A stretch of DNA of 64,000 nt from Streptomyces klenkii (lineage in GTDB: Bacteria > Actinomycetota > Actinomycetes > Streptomycetales > Streptomycetaceae), in contig NZ_RBAM01000017.1 of NCBI RefSeq assembly GCF_003626645.1, positions 44,423 to 108,422 on the forward strand. Reading direction: 5' to 3'. The position numbers and the translations under genes are program-made. Under the pieces are notes generated by a model. That model saw nothing but the letters and a program-made list of their open reading frames with translations, was not told where the DNA came from and searched no databases. Within the stretch, counting starts at the first letter, position 1. Every line of letters starts with the position of its first letter. Of this stretch, positions 52,309 through 62,303 are shown one piece after another.

Positions 52309-53859
52309 ATGGCGGACACTCTGCGCGAGATCGAGCGGAAGTACGAAGCCGACGCCTCCGCGGCAGCGGCCTCGCTGCCCGACCTGAGCCGGGTCGCGGG
52401 CGTGGCGGCCGTCAGCGGCGAAGGCACGCACAAACTCGACGCCGTCTACTACGACACCGCGGACCGGCGCCTCGCCGCGGCCGGCATCACCCTGCGCCGC
52501 CGCACCGGCGGCTCCGACGCGGGCTGGCACCTCAAGCTCCCCGTCGCCCCCGGCGTGCGGGACGAGATCCAGGCACCCCTCTCGCCGGACGTGCCGCGCG
52601 CTCTGGCCGCCCTCGTCCGGGCCCGCGTCCGGCACGCCGAGCTCGTCCCGCTCGTCCGCATCCGCTCGCGCCGCGAGATCAGCCGGCTCCTCGACGCGCG
52701 GGGCACGGTCCTCGCCGAGGCCAGCGCCGACCGGGTCAGGGCCGACCGGCTCGGCGACGGCGGCCGCAGCGCCCGCTGGACCGAGTTCGAGGTCGAGCTC
52801 GGCACCGGCACCGACCCCGCCTTCCTCGACACCGTTGAGAAGCGCCTCCGCAAGGAGGGCCTGCACCCCTCCGACGCGCCGTCGAAGCTGGCCAGGGCGC
52901 TGGAGGAGACGGGCGGCAAGAAGGAGACGAAGCGGCAGGGGCAGGAGCCGAAGCGGAAGGAGAAGCGTGGGGCCGCCACCGCCGGGGACCACGTCCTCGC
53001 CTACGTGCGGCGCCAGACCGACGCCCTCCTCGCGTACGACACCGCCGTCCGCCGCGACGCCGAGGACTCCGTCCACCAGATGCGCGTCGCCACCCGCCGC
53101 CTGCGCAGCGCCTTCCGCACGTACGGCGGCGTCCTGGACCGCAAGGTCACCGACCCCCTCGGCGCGGAGCTGAAGTGGCTCGCCGAGGAGCTCGGCGCGG
53201 ACCGGGACCGCGAGGTCGTCGCCGCCCGCCTCCAGGCCTGCCTCGCCGGGCTGCCGGTCACGCTCGTCCTCGGGCCCGTCCGCGCCCGCCTGCGGATCTA
53301 CGCGGCGGGCCGCGCCAGGGGCACCCGCAAGCGCGTCCTCGCGCTCCTCGACGGCGAGCGCTACCTCGCCCTCCTCGACGCGCTCGACGCCCTCCTCGCC
53401 GACCCGCCGCTGCGGCGGGCCGCCGCCCGGCCCGCGCCGGAGGTCCTGGCCGGGGCCGTCCTGCACGACTACGAGCGGCTGGCCGGCCGCGTGGAGACGG
53501 CCCTGGGCACCGAGGCCGGGCCCCTGCGCGACACCGCCCTCCACGAGGCCCGCAAGGCGGCCAAGCGCGCCCGCTACGCCGCGGAGGCGGCCGTGCCCGC
53601 CCTCGGCAAGCCCGCCAAGCGCTTCAGGTCCCGCATGAAGGAGGTCCAGGAGCTCCTCGGCGACCACCAGGACACGGTCATGACCCGTACGGTCTTGCGC
53701 GCGCTGGCGATCCGGGCCCACGCGGCGGGGGAGAGCACGTTCACGCTGGGCCTGCTGTACGGGCGTGAGGAGCAGCACGCGGCGCAGGGCGAGCGGGAAC
53801 TTCCGGACGTATGGGCGAAGGCGTCCCGCAAGCGGTACCGGGCCGATCTCCAGCCGTGA
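52309..53859 (+). CDS. CYTH and CHAD domain-containing protein
   Basis: The product has 516 residues. The N-terminal CYTH domain starts with EIERKYE (residues 7-13, the ExExK triphosphate-binding motif) and has paired basic/acidic strands ending near residue 200. A charged linker (KKETKRQGQEPKRKEKRG) leads to a C-terminal CHAD domain (about 225-510) with VHQMRVATRRLRS and EARKAAKRARYAAEAA, helices lined with His and Arg that bind polyphosphate. CYTH enzymes act on triphosphates; CYTH-CHAD fusions are linked to polyphosphate. The gene follows rodA but has its own start signal. Confidence 0.93.
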   Translation: MADTLREIERKYEADASAAAASLPDLSRVAGVAAVSGEGTHKLDAVYYDTADRRLAAAGITLRRRTGGSDAGWHLKLPVAPGVRDEIQAPLSPDVPRALAALVRARVRHAELVPLVRIRSRREISRLLDARGTVLAEASADRVRADRLGDGGRSARWTEFEVELGTGTDPAFLDTVEKRLRKEGLHPSDAPSKLARALEETGGKKETKRQGQEPKRKEKRGAATAGDHVLAYVRRQTDALLAYDTAVRRDAEDSVHQMRVATRRLRSAFRTYGGVLDRKVTDPLGAELKWLAEELGADRDREVVAARLQACLAGLPVTLVLGPVRARLRIYAAGRARGTRKRVLALLDGERYLALLDALDALLADPPLRRAAARPAPEVLAGAVLHDYERLAGRVETALGTEAGPLRDTALHEARKAAKRARYAAEAAVPALGKPAKRFRSRMKEVQELLGDHQDTVMTRTVLRALAIRAHAAGESTFTLGLLYGREEQHAAQGERELPDVWAKASRKRYRADLQP

Positions 53860-53923
53860 GGGGCTGCTCGCCGGGCACGTTACCCTTGAGGGTCACCCCC
53901 TTCCGCTCATGAGAGACATTGCG

Positions 53924-55849
<1,926 letters not shown>

Positions 55850-55863
55850 GAACGCTTGTTCTC

Positions 55864-55896
55864 GTGGGGGCCCTGCCGGGTTGGCAGGGCCCCCAC
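55864..55896 (+). terminator. Strong hairpin terminator after the radical SAM gene
   Basis: Perfect 14-base arms GTGGGGGCCCTGCC and its complement enclose five bases. It separates the radical SAM gene from its usual partner, which has a -10-like TACTCT inside an inverted repeat GTACT-N9-AGTAC at 55902-55920. Confidence 0.85.
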
Positions 55897-55989
55897 GGCA
55901 CGTACTCTAGGTAGCAGTACGACCGCACTCACGAAGGAATCAGACCACTGGGCAAGCGACAGCCCGAAGGCCCGCCGCCCGCACCCGCG

Positions 55990-56775
55990 GTGCAGCGCAT
56001 CCGCCTGCGCTACACCAAGCGCGGCCGCCTCCGGTTCACCAGCCACCGCGATTTCCAGCGCGCCTTCGAGCGGGCCCTGCGCCGGGCCGAGGTCCCCATG
56101 GCCTACTCGGCCGGCTTCACCCCGCACCCCAAGGTGTCGTACGCCAATGCCGCACCCACCGGCACGGGCAGCGAGGCCGAGTACCTGGAGATCCAGCTCG
56201 CCGAGGTCCGCGAGGTCGGGCAGCTGCGCAAGCTGCTGGACGAGTCCCTGCCCGACGGGCTGGACATCACGGACGCCGTCGAGGCCCGGACGTCCTCCTT
56301 CGCCGAACGGCTGGAGGCCTCCGTCTGGGAGCTGCGGCTGGACGGCGTCGAGCCCGCGGACGCCGAGCGCGCCGTAGCGGCGTTCCTGGCGGCGGAGCAG
56401 GTGGACGTCCAGCGCCGCACCAAAAACGGGTTGCGGACCTTCGACGCACGTGGCGCCGTGATCCGGCTCGAGGCGCGGGACGCGGCGGCCGATAGGCCCG
56501 GCGACGGTCCCTGTGCGATACTGCGGCTGGTTGTTCGGCACGCCACACCCGCCGTTCGACCCGACGACGTCCTGTCCGGTCTCCGCGCTACGGCCGACCT
56601 GGCGCCGCCGGTCCCCGCTGCGGTGACCAGGCTGGCGCAGGGGCTGCTCGATGAGGAGTCCGGCACGGTGACCGACCCGCTCGCGCCCGACCGCGATGCC
56701 GCCCCGGCCTTCCCCACCACGGCCGCCGGGCCGAGCCCCGCCGGCGGCGCGCAGGTGCCGGAAGGTTCCGCGTAA
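55990..56775 (+). CDS. DUF2344 / TIGR03936 radical SAM-associated protein
   Basis: From the GTG at 55990 the product has 261 residues. It begins with the family signature IRLRYTKRGRLRFTSHRDFQRAFERALRRAEVP in general form, then YSAGFTPHPKVSYA and GTGSEAEYLEI. In Clostridia this domain is fused to the C-terminus of the radical SAM protein, so the two act together. The C-terminal 60 residues are Ala/Pro-rich. There is no ribosome binding site before 55990. AAGGA lies nine bases before an in-frame CTG at 55948, so the true start may be CTG, adding 14 residues (LGKRQPEGPPPAPA). Confidence 0.9.
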   Translation: MQRIRLRYTKRGRLRFTSHRDFQRAFERALRRAEVPMAYSAGFTPHPKVSYANAAPTGTGSEAEYLEIQLAEVREVGQLRKLLDESLPDGLDITDAVEARTSSFAERLEASVWELRLDGVEPADAERAVAAFLAAEQVDVQRRTKNGLRTFDARGAVIRLEARDAAADRPGDGPCAILRLVVRHATPAVRPDDVLSGLRATADLAPPVPAAVTRLAQGLLDEESGTVTDPLAPDRDAAPAFPTTAAGPSPAGGAQVPEGSA

Positions 56776-56999
56776 GGACGGCCGTCGAAGCGCCGCCGGA
56801 CACCAGGGAGCCACCCGGTGCGGCAGGCGCACTGACCAGGAGACTTTCGCCGGTCCCGAGGACAAGATTCGGGCCCGGCGAGCGAGACGACAGCTCCCGT
56901 GCGGCGACCGCGCCCCGGACGGCGGTACCGCGCTCATCACGCGGACCGGCGGGCCGGAACCGGCGCGGCGCCCGGGAGCGTGACGGGAGAACCGCCCGC

Positions 57000-59900
57000 A
57001 TGCTCGAATCCATTGAGCCCGCTGAGCCCGGCCCTGCCGGGACCGAATCCAACGACAACGGACCCGGCGACACCCTGCCGGCACGTCGCCGCCGCCGTGC
57101 GGCTTCCCGCCCCGCGGGCCCGCCGGTAGCCGCCGGGGCCCCCGAGGCCGCTGAGGCCGCCCCCGCGCCGGAGGCCGAGGCCCCGGCCGCTCCTTCGACG
57201 CCCGCGCGCCCGCGCCGCCGTGCGACCCGCAAGTCCACGGCCCCCACCGGCGCCCCCAAGGTCGCCGAGCCCGCCGTGGAGACCGCCCCCGAGGTGGCCG
57301 AGTCCCCGCAGCCCGTCGCCCTGACTTCCGAGCCCGTCGAGGAGCCCGCCGTGGAGCCCGCTCCCCGTACGCGCCGCCGTGCCACCCGTAAGGCCACTGC
57401 CCCCGCGGGCGCCCCGAAGGGCGCCGAGGCCGTCGTCGAGCCGCTTGAGCCGGCCGTCGCCGCCGCCGTCGAGGAGGAGGCCGAAGAGGTCGCGGAGGTG
57501 CAGGAGGCTGCGGCCGCTCCGGCGCGTCCGCGCCGCCGCGCCGTGCGCCGTGCGTCCGCTCCGGCGGGTGCGCCGCAGGCTGCCGAGGCCGTGACCGAGG
57601 CTGTTGCCGAGCCCGTGGAGGCTCCGGTCGCCGAGGCCGCCCCCGAGGAGGCCGCTGAGACCGCCGCCCCGGCGCGTCCGCGCCGCCGTGCCGTGCGCCG
57701 CGCTTCTGCCCCGGCCGGTGCGCCGCAGGCCGCCGAGGCCGCCGTGGAGGCGCCCGCGCAGGCCGCCGCCCCGGTCGCTGCCGAGCCCGAGGCCGAGGAG
57801 CCGCAGGAGGCTGCGGCCGCTCCGGCGCGTCCGCGTCGTCGTGCTGTGCGTCGTGCGTCCGCTCCGGCGGGTGCGCCGCAGGCTGCCGAGGCCGTGACCG
57901 AGGCTGTTGCCGAGCCCGTGGAGGCTCCGGTCGCCGAGGCCGCCCCCGAGGCCGCCGAGACCGCTGCCCCGGCCCGTCCGCGCCGCCGTGCCACCCGTAA
58001 GGCCACCGCCCCGGCGGGCGCCCCGCAGGCCGCCGAGGCCGTGACGGAAGCCCCTGCCGAGCCGGTTGCCGAGGCCGAGGAGGCTCCCGCCGAGCCCCGT
58101 GGCCGCCGCACCCGCCGCCGGGCCACCGCCCCCGCCGCGGCGCCCGCCGCCGAGCAGCCCGCCGAGGCCGCCGCCGAGCCGGCCCCCGCCCGTACGCGCT
58201 CGCGCCGCCGTGTCGCCGCGGGTGACGCCGAGCAGGCCGCCGCGGCCCTGGAAGCCGCGAAGGAGGCGAGCCGCGCCCGCGAGGCCGAGGCCGCGCCGGA
58301 GGAGGCCGCCGCTCCCGCGCGTGGCCGCCGCCGCGCCGTGCGCCCCCCGACGGCCGTCTTCCAGGCGCCCGTCTTCACCGAGCCGATGTTCCAGACCCCG
58401 GAGACCGCCGCCGCAGCTGCCGCCGCGGCCGCCGTGGTGGAGGAGCCGGAGGCCGAGGCCGAGGAGGAGCGCGTCGTCGCCGAGGCGCCCGCCGCCGGCC
58501 GCCGCCGTCGTCGCCGCCGCGGCGAGCCCGCCGAGACCGAGCAGGCCGAGGCCGCGCCGGTCGCCGCCGAGGCGGAGGAGCCGGAGGCCGAGTCCGAGGA
58601 GTCGGCCGAGGCCGCCGCCGAGGACGAGGAGCAGGGCGACCGCCCCTCCCGCCGCCGTCGCCGGGGCGGCCGTCGCCGCCGCCGTGGCGAGGCCGCCGAG
58701 GCCGAGGGCGAGTCCGAGGAGGAGCCGGAGGCCGAAGAGGCCGAGGCCCGCGAGGAGGAGCCCGAGGAGGACGAGGAGGCCGCCGGCGGCACGGCCGGCA
58801 GCCGTCGCCGCCGTCGCCGCCGCCGTCGCAGCGGCGAGGCCATCGACACCGAGCCGGGCGCCGACGAGCCGGAGCGCACGGTCGTCAAGGTCCGCGAGCC
58901 CCGCAAGCGCGAGGAGCGCGAGCCCGGTACCGGCTTCGACGAGGTGCAGTCCATCAAGGGCTCCACCCGCATGGAGGCGAAGAAGCAGCGCCGCCGCGAG
59001 GGCCGCGAGCAGGGCCGCCGCCGCGTGCCGATCATCACCGAGGCCGAGTTCCTGGCCCGCCGCGAGGCCGTCGAGCGCGTCATGGTCGTCCGCCAGAGCG
59101 GCGAGCGCACCCAGATCGGCGTGCTGGAGGACAACGTCCTCGTCGAGCACTTCGTCAACAAGGAGCAGGCCACCAGCTACGTCGGCAACGTCTACCTGGG
59201 CAAGGTCCAGAACGTGCTGCCGTCGATGGAGGCCGCCTTCGTCGACATCGGCAAGGGCCGCAACGCCGTCCTGTACGCCGGCGAGGTCAACTTCGAGGCG
59301 CTCGGCATGGGCAACGGCCCGCGCCGCATCGAGACCGCGCTGAAGTCCGGCCAGTCCGTGCTCGTCCAGGTCACCAAGGACCCGATCGGGCACAAGGGCG
59401 CGCGTCTGACCAGCCAGGTCTCCCTCCCCGGCCGCTACCTCGTGTACGTGCCCGAGGGCTCGATGACCGGCATCAGCCGCAAGCTCCCCGACACCGAGCG
59501 GGCGCGCCTGAAGACCATCCTCAAGAAGATCGTCCCCGAGGACGCGGGCGTCATCGTGCGCACCGCCGCCGAGGGCGCGAGCGAGGACGAGCTGCGCCGT
59601 GACGTCGAGCGTCTCCAGGCGCAGTGGGAGGACATCCAGAAGAAGGCGAAGCAGATCTCGACGAGCTCGCCGAGCCTGCTCTACGGCGAGCCGGACATGA
59701 CCGTCCGCGTCGTCCGCGACATCTTCAACGAGGACTTCTCCAAGGTCATCGTCAGCGGCGAGGGGGCCTGGGAGACCATCCACGGCTACGTCTCGCACGT
59801 CGCGCCCGACCTGGCCGACCGGCTCCAGAAGTGGACGTCGGACGTCGACGTCTTCGCCACGTACCGGATCGACGAGCAGCTGATGAAGGCGCTGGACCGC

Positions 59901-61229
59901 AAGGTCTGGCTGCCGAGCGGCGGCTCGCTCGTGATCGACCGGACCGAGGCGATGGTCGTCGTCGACGTCAACACCGGCAAGTTCACCGGCCAGGGCGGCA
60001 ACCTGGAGGAGACGGTCACCAGGAACAACCTGGAGGCGGCCGAGGAGATCGTGCGCCAGCTGCGGCTGCGCGACCTCGGCGGCATCATCGTGATCGACTT
60101 CATCGACATGGTGCTGGAGTCCAACCGGGACCTGGTGCTGCGGCGCCTGCTGGAGTGCCTGGGCCGCGACCGCACGAAGCACCAGGTCGCCGAGGTGACC
60201 TCGCTGGGTCTGGTCCAGATGACCCGCAAGCGGGTGGGCCAGGGCCTGCTGGAGTCCTTCTCCGAGGGCTGCGTGCACTGCAACGGCCGCGGCGTCATCG
60301 TCCACATGGACCAGCCGGCGTCGGTCGGCGGCGGTGGCGGCGGCGGCAAGCGCGGCAAGAAGAAGGGCAAGGCCGGGCACGAGCACGTGCACGAGGCCGC
60401 CGTGGCCGCGGCTCCGGCCGCGGAGGAGGCCCCGTCGGCCGAGGAGGCCGCCGAGGCCGCCGAGGCGCCCGAGCTGGAGCCCGTCGCCGTCACCGAGGCC
60501 GAGCTTCAGCCGGCCGTCGGCGGTGACGAGGAGTGGTTCGGCAGCGCGTCCGAGGCGGAGGCCGCGGCCAAGCGCGGCGGCCGTACGCGCCGCCGGGCGA
60601 CCCGTAAGGCGTCCGCTCCGGCGGGTGCGCCGCGGGCGGCCGAGGCTCCGGCGGAGGTCGTGGTGGAGGCGCCCGCGCCTGCCGCTCCTGCTGCCGCTGT
60701 CGCCGAGCCGGTCGAGGAGCCCGCGCCCGTCGCGGAGCCCGTGGAGGAGGCGGCTCCGGCCGCTCCCGCCCGTACGCGCCGCCGGGTGACCCGCAGGGTC
60801 TCGGCTCCGGCGGGTTCGCCGTCGGACGCGGAGGCGGCTGTCGTGGTCGTCCCGGCCGCGGCTGCGGCCGAGCCGGCACCGGAGGCGGCCGAGGCCGCCG
60901 CGCCGGTCGCGGAGCCCGTCGCCGAGCCCGTTTCCGAGGGCGTCGTCTCCGAGGGCGTCGTCTCCGAGGGTGTCGAGGAGGCCGAGGCTGCGGCCCCGGC
61001 CAAGAAGACCGCCCGCAAGACGGCCGCCAAGAAGACGGCGACGGCTGCGAAGAAGGCTCCGGCGAAGAAGGCCGCCACCAAGAAGGCGGCGGCCAAGAAG
61101 ACGACGACCGCCAAGAAGGCCGCGACGCCGGCAGCCAAGAAGACCGCCACGAAGACGGCGGCCAAGAAGGCCCCGGCCAAGCGGACGACGAAGAAGGCGG
61201 CGGAGGCGATTGCCTCCGCGGAGGAGTAA
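57000..61229 (+). CDS. rne: Rne/Rng family ribonuclease (RNase E/G), very large
   Basis: The product has 1409 residues from an ATG at 57000 (GGGAG nine bases upstream). The catalytic core is central (about 660-1110): an S1 domain (YVGNVYLGKVQNVLPSMEAAFVDIGKGR), DNase-like Asp residues in VVDVNTGKFTG (about 988) and IVIDFIDM (about 1030), and the zinc-link CVHCNGRG (about 1090). The first 640 residues are disordered and include about six tandem units of roughly 50 residues (PARPRRRAxRxAxAPAGAP... plus an acidic Glu/Ala stretch). Two more such units lie after the core. The end (about 1333-1405) is a Lys/Ala tail like histone H1. It initiates mRNA decay and processes rRNA; disordered arms in RNase E homologues recruit partners. 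Confidence 0.96.
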   Translation: MLESIEPAEPGPAGTESNDNGPGDTLPARRRRRAASRPAGPPVAAGAPEAAEAAPAPEAEAPAAPSTPARPRRRATRKSTAPTGAPKVAEPAVETAPEVAESPQPVALTSEPVEEPAVEPAPRTRRRATRKATAPAGAPKGAEAVVEPLEPAVAAAVEEEAEEVAEVQEAAAAPARPRRRAVRRASAPAGAPQAAEAVTEAVAEPVEAPVAEAAPEEAAETAAPARPRRRAVRRASAPAGAPQAAEAAVEAPAQAAAPVAAEPEAEEPQEAAAAPARPRRRAVRRASAPAGAPQAAEAVTEAVAEPVEAPVAEAAPEAAETAAPARPRRRATRKATAPAGAPQAAEAVTEAPAEPVAEAEEAPAEPRGRRTRRRATAPAAAPAAEQPAEAAAEPAPARTRSRRRVAAGDAEQAAAALEAAKEASRAREAEAAPEEAAAPARGRRRAVRPPTAVFQAPVFTEPMFQTPETAAAAAAAAAVVEEPEAEAEEERVVAEAPAAGRRRRRRRGEPAETEQAEAAPVAAEAEEPEAESEESAEAAAEDEEQGDRPSRRRRRGGRRRRRGEAAEAEGESEEEPEAEEAEAREEEPEEDEEAAGGTAGSRRRRRRRRRSGEAIDTEPGADEPERTVVKVREPRKREEREPGTGFDEVQSIKGSTRMEAKKQRRREGREQGRRRVPIITEAEFLARREAVERVMVVRQSGERTQIGVLEDNVLVEHFVNKEQATSYVGNVYLGKVQNVLPSMEAAFVDIGKGRNAVLYAGEVNFEALGMGNGPRRIETALKSGQSVLVQVTKDPIGHKGARLTSQVSLPGRYLVYVPEGSMTGISRKLPDTERARLKTILKKIVPEDAGVIVRTAAEGASEDELRRDVERLQAQWEDIQKKAKQISTSSPSLLYGEPDMTVRVVRDIFNEDFSKVIVSGEGAWETIHGYVSHVAPDLADRLQKWTSDVDVFATYRIDEQLMKALDRKVWLPSGGSLVIDRTEAMVVVDVNTGKFTGQGGNLEETVTRNNLEAAEEIVRQLRLRDLGGIIVIDFIDMVLESNRDLVLRRLLECLGRDRTKHQVAEVTSLGLVQMTRKRVGQGLLESFSEGCVHCNGRGVIVHMDQPASVGGGGGGGKRGKKKGKAGHEHVHEAAVAAAPAAEEAPSAEEAAEAAEAPELEPVAVTEAELQPAVGGDEEWFGSASEAEAAAKRGGRTRRRATRKASAPAGAPRAAEAPAEVVVEAPAPAAPAAAVAEPVEEPAPVAEPVEEAAPAAPARTRRRVTRRVSAPAGSPSDAEAAVVVVPAAAAAEPAPEAAEAAAPVAEPVAEPVSEGVVSEGVVSEGVEEAEAAAPAKKTARKTAAKKTATAAKKAPAKKAATKKAAAKKTTTAKKAATPAAKKTATKTAAKKAPAKRTTKKAAEAIASAEE
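57549..57950 (+). repeat. Direct DNA repeat inside rne
   Basis: About 100 bases starting at 57549 recur without change at 57852, an offset of 303 bases (101 codons, two protein units). The segments just before and after differ at synonymous positions. This shows a recent duplication or gene conversion in the N-terminal repeats. Confidence 0.75.
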
Positions 61230-61252
61230 GCACTCCCGGCTGAGCCCGGCCG

Positions 61253-61353
61253 GGCACCGCCGGACTGCAACGTAGTGGTTGCTCGCCGCTGCGGCGGACA
61301 GAAATGATCCGCCGCAACGGCGAGCGGCCCACGCGGCGCAGTCCGGCGGTGCC
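61253..61353. repeat. Nested inverted repeat, copy D (best preserved)
   Basis: The outer arms are a perfect 16-base inverted repeat: GGCACCGCCGGACTGC at 61253-61268 and its complement at 61338-61353. The inner hairpin pairs 61281-61298 with 61308-61325 (17 of 18 positions, the remaining one a possible G-U) around a nine-base loop CAGAAATGA. It begins 24 bases after the rne stop and can form a cruciform, or in RNA a stem with an enclosed hairpin. Confidence 0.9.
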
Positions 61354-61411
61354 GGGCCACCGTGGCCCTACGTGCCACGCGCGAAGACGGCCGCACCGGT
61401 GATCGGCCGGT

Positions 61412-61440
61412 TTGACCCGTTCGTCAAGGGCACGTAATCT
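61412..61440 (+). promoter_or_regulatory. Vegetative (HrdB-type) promoter of rplU-rpmA
   Basis: TTGACC (61412-61417) and TAATCT (61435-61440) are separated by exactly 17 bases, a near-consensus sigma-70-family promoter. Transcription should begin near 61447, leaving a leader of about 148 bases. Confidence 0.85.
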
Positions 61441-61504
61441 TGACGGTCGGTGTCTGTTACGGCACCACGCCACTGAGCAAACCCCTTCCGGTCCGCCGGG
61501 AGAG

Positions 61505-61552
61505 GCCGCTCGTCCACTCGGACAGTCACGGGCCCCGGCCCGTGCGAGCGGC
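61505..61552 (+). promoter_or_regulatory. Structured leader of rplU, possible L21 autoregulatory site
   Basis: In the predicted leader, GCCGCTCG (61505-61512) pairs with CGAGCGGC (61545-61552), and CACGGGCC (61527-61534) pairs with GGCCCGTG (61537-61544). The two stems stack, leaving a single-stranded bulge on one side. No terminator-like T run follows, so any control would act on translation or mRNA stability. Confidence 0.45.
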
Positions 61553-61594
61553 TGGCATCAGAGGTCCCTTTACTAGCGAGAGAGTGAGATCCGC

Positions 61595-61915
61595 GTGTAC
61601 GCAATCGTGCGTAGCGGCGGTCGCCAGCACAAGGTTGCTGTCGGCGACATCGTCGAGGTTGACAAGATTTCCACCGGCAAGGTGGGCGACGCGGTCGAGC
61701 TCTCGACGCTGCTCGTCGTCGACGGCGAGAACGTCACCAGCGACCCGTGGGTCCTGGCCGGCATCAAGGTCTCGGCCGAGATCGTCGACCACCACAAGGG
61801 TGCCAAGATCGACATCCTGAAGTACAAGAACAAGACCGGTTACCGCAAGCGCATCGGTCACCGCCAGCAGTACACCGCGGTGAAGATCACCGGCATCCCC
61901 ACGGCTGCGAAGTAA
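61595..61915 (+). CDS. rplU: 50S ribosomal protein L21
   Basis: The product has 106 residues from a GTG with GAGAGAG upstream. The whole length matches L21: VYAIVRSGGRQHKVAVGDIV at the start, KVSAEIVDHHKGAKIDILKYKNKTGYRKRIGHRQ near the C-terminus in general form, and the final YTAVKITGI. It binds 23S rRNA in the large subunit. It is the first gene of the rplU-rpmA operon and rpmA starts 14 bases later. Confidence 0.98.
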   Translation: MYAIVRSGGRQHKVAVGDIVEVDKISTGKVGDAVELSTLLVVDGENVTSDPWVLAGIKVSAEIVDHHKGAKIDILKYKNKTGYRKRIGHRQQYTAVKITGIPTAAK

Positions 61916-61929
61916 GGGACTGAGGAGAC

Positions 61930-62184
61930 ATGGCACACAAGAAGGGCGCATCGTCCACCCGGAACGGTCGCGATTCCAACGCTCAGCGGCTCGGCGTGAA
62001 GCGCTTCGGCGGTCAGCTCGTCAACGCCGGTGAGATCCTGGTCCGCCAGCGCGGCACCCACTTCCACCCGGGCGCCGGTGTCGGTCGCGGCGGCGACGAC
62101 ACCCTGTTCGCGCTTGAGGCCGGTGCGGTGCAGTTCGGCACCCACCGTGGCCGCAAGGTCGTCAACATCGTTCCGGCTGCCTGA
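61930..62184 (+). CDS. rpmA: 50S ribosomal protein L27
   Basis: The product has 84 residues with GAGGAG upstream. The start MAHKKGASSTRNGRDS and RLGVKRFGGQ, then RGTHFHPG and GRDDTLFAL-like GGDDTLFALEAG, are diagnostic of L27. Its N-terminal tail reaches the peptidyl-transferase centre. The tail begins directly, with no cleavable leader as in Firmicutes. Co-transcribed with rplU. Confidence 0.98.
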   Translation: MAHKKGASSTRNGRDSNAQRLGVKRFGGQLVNAGEILVRQRGTHFHPGAGVGRGGDDTLFALEAGAVQFGTHRGRKVVNIVPAA

Positions 62185-62208
62185 CCCAAGGCTTCCGTAG
62201 AGCGATAA

Positions 62209-62255
62209 GCGAGGGCGGACCTCCCTTCCCTGCGGGGAAGCGGGGCCGCCCTCGC
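62209..62255 (+). terminator. Hairpin between rpmA and obg
   Basis: Outer arms GCGAGGGCGG and CCGCCCTCGC pair perfectly, and an inner stem CTTCCC/GGGGAAG is also possible. It may terminate or attenuate the rplU-rpmA transcript before obg, which starts 48 bases later. Confidence 0.75.
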
Positions 62256-62303
62256 TGCGTTACAACAGAGACATCCCCTGTACGTATCTGGAGGCACACT
62301 GCT

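Larger units (their letters stand above)
61230..61594 (+). other. rne-rplU intergenic region
   Basis: This 365-base stretch contains, in order, the best copy of the nested inverted repeat (61253-61353), a strong vegetative promoter (61412-61440) and a structured leader of about 150 bases. There is no coding frame. Confidence 0.7.
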
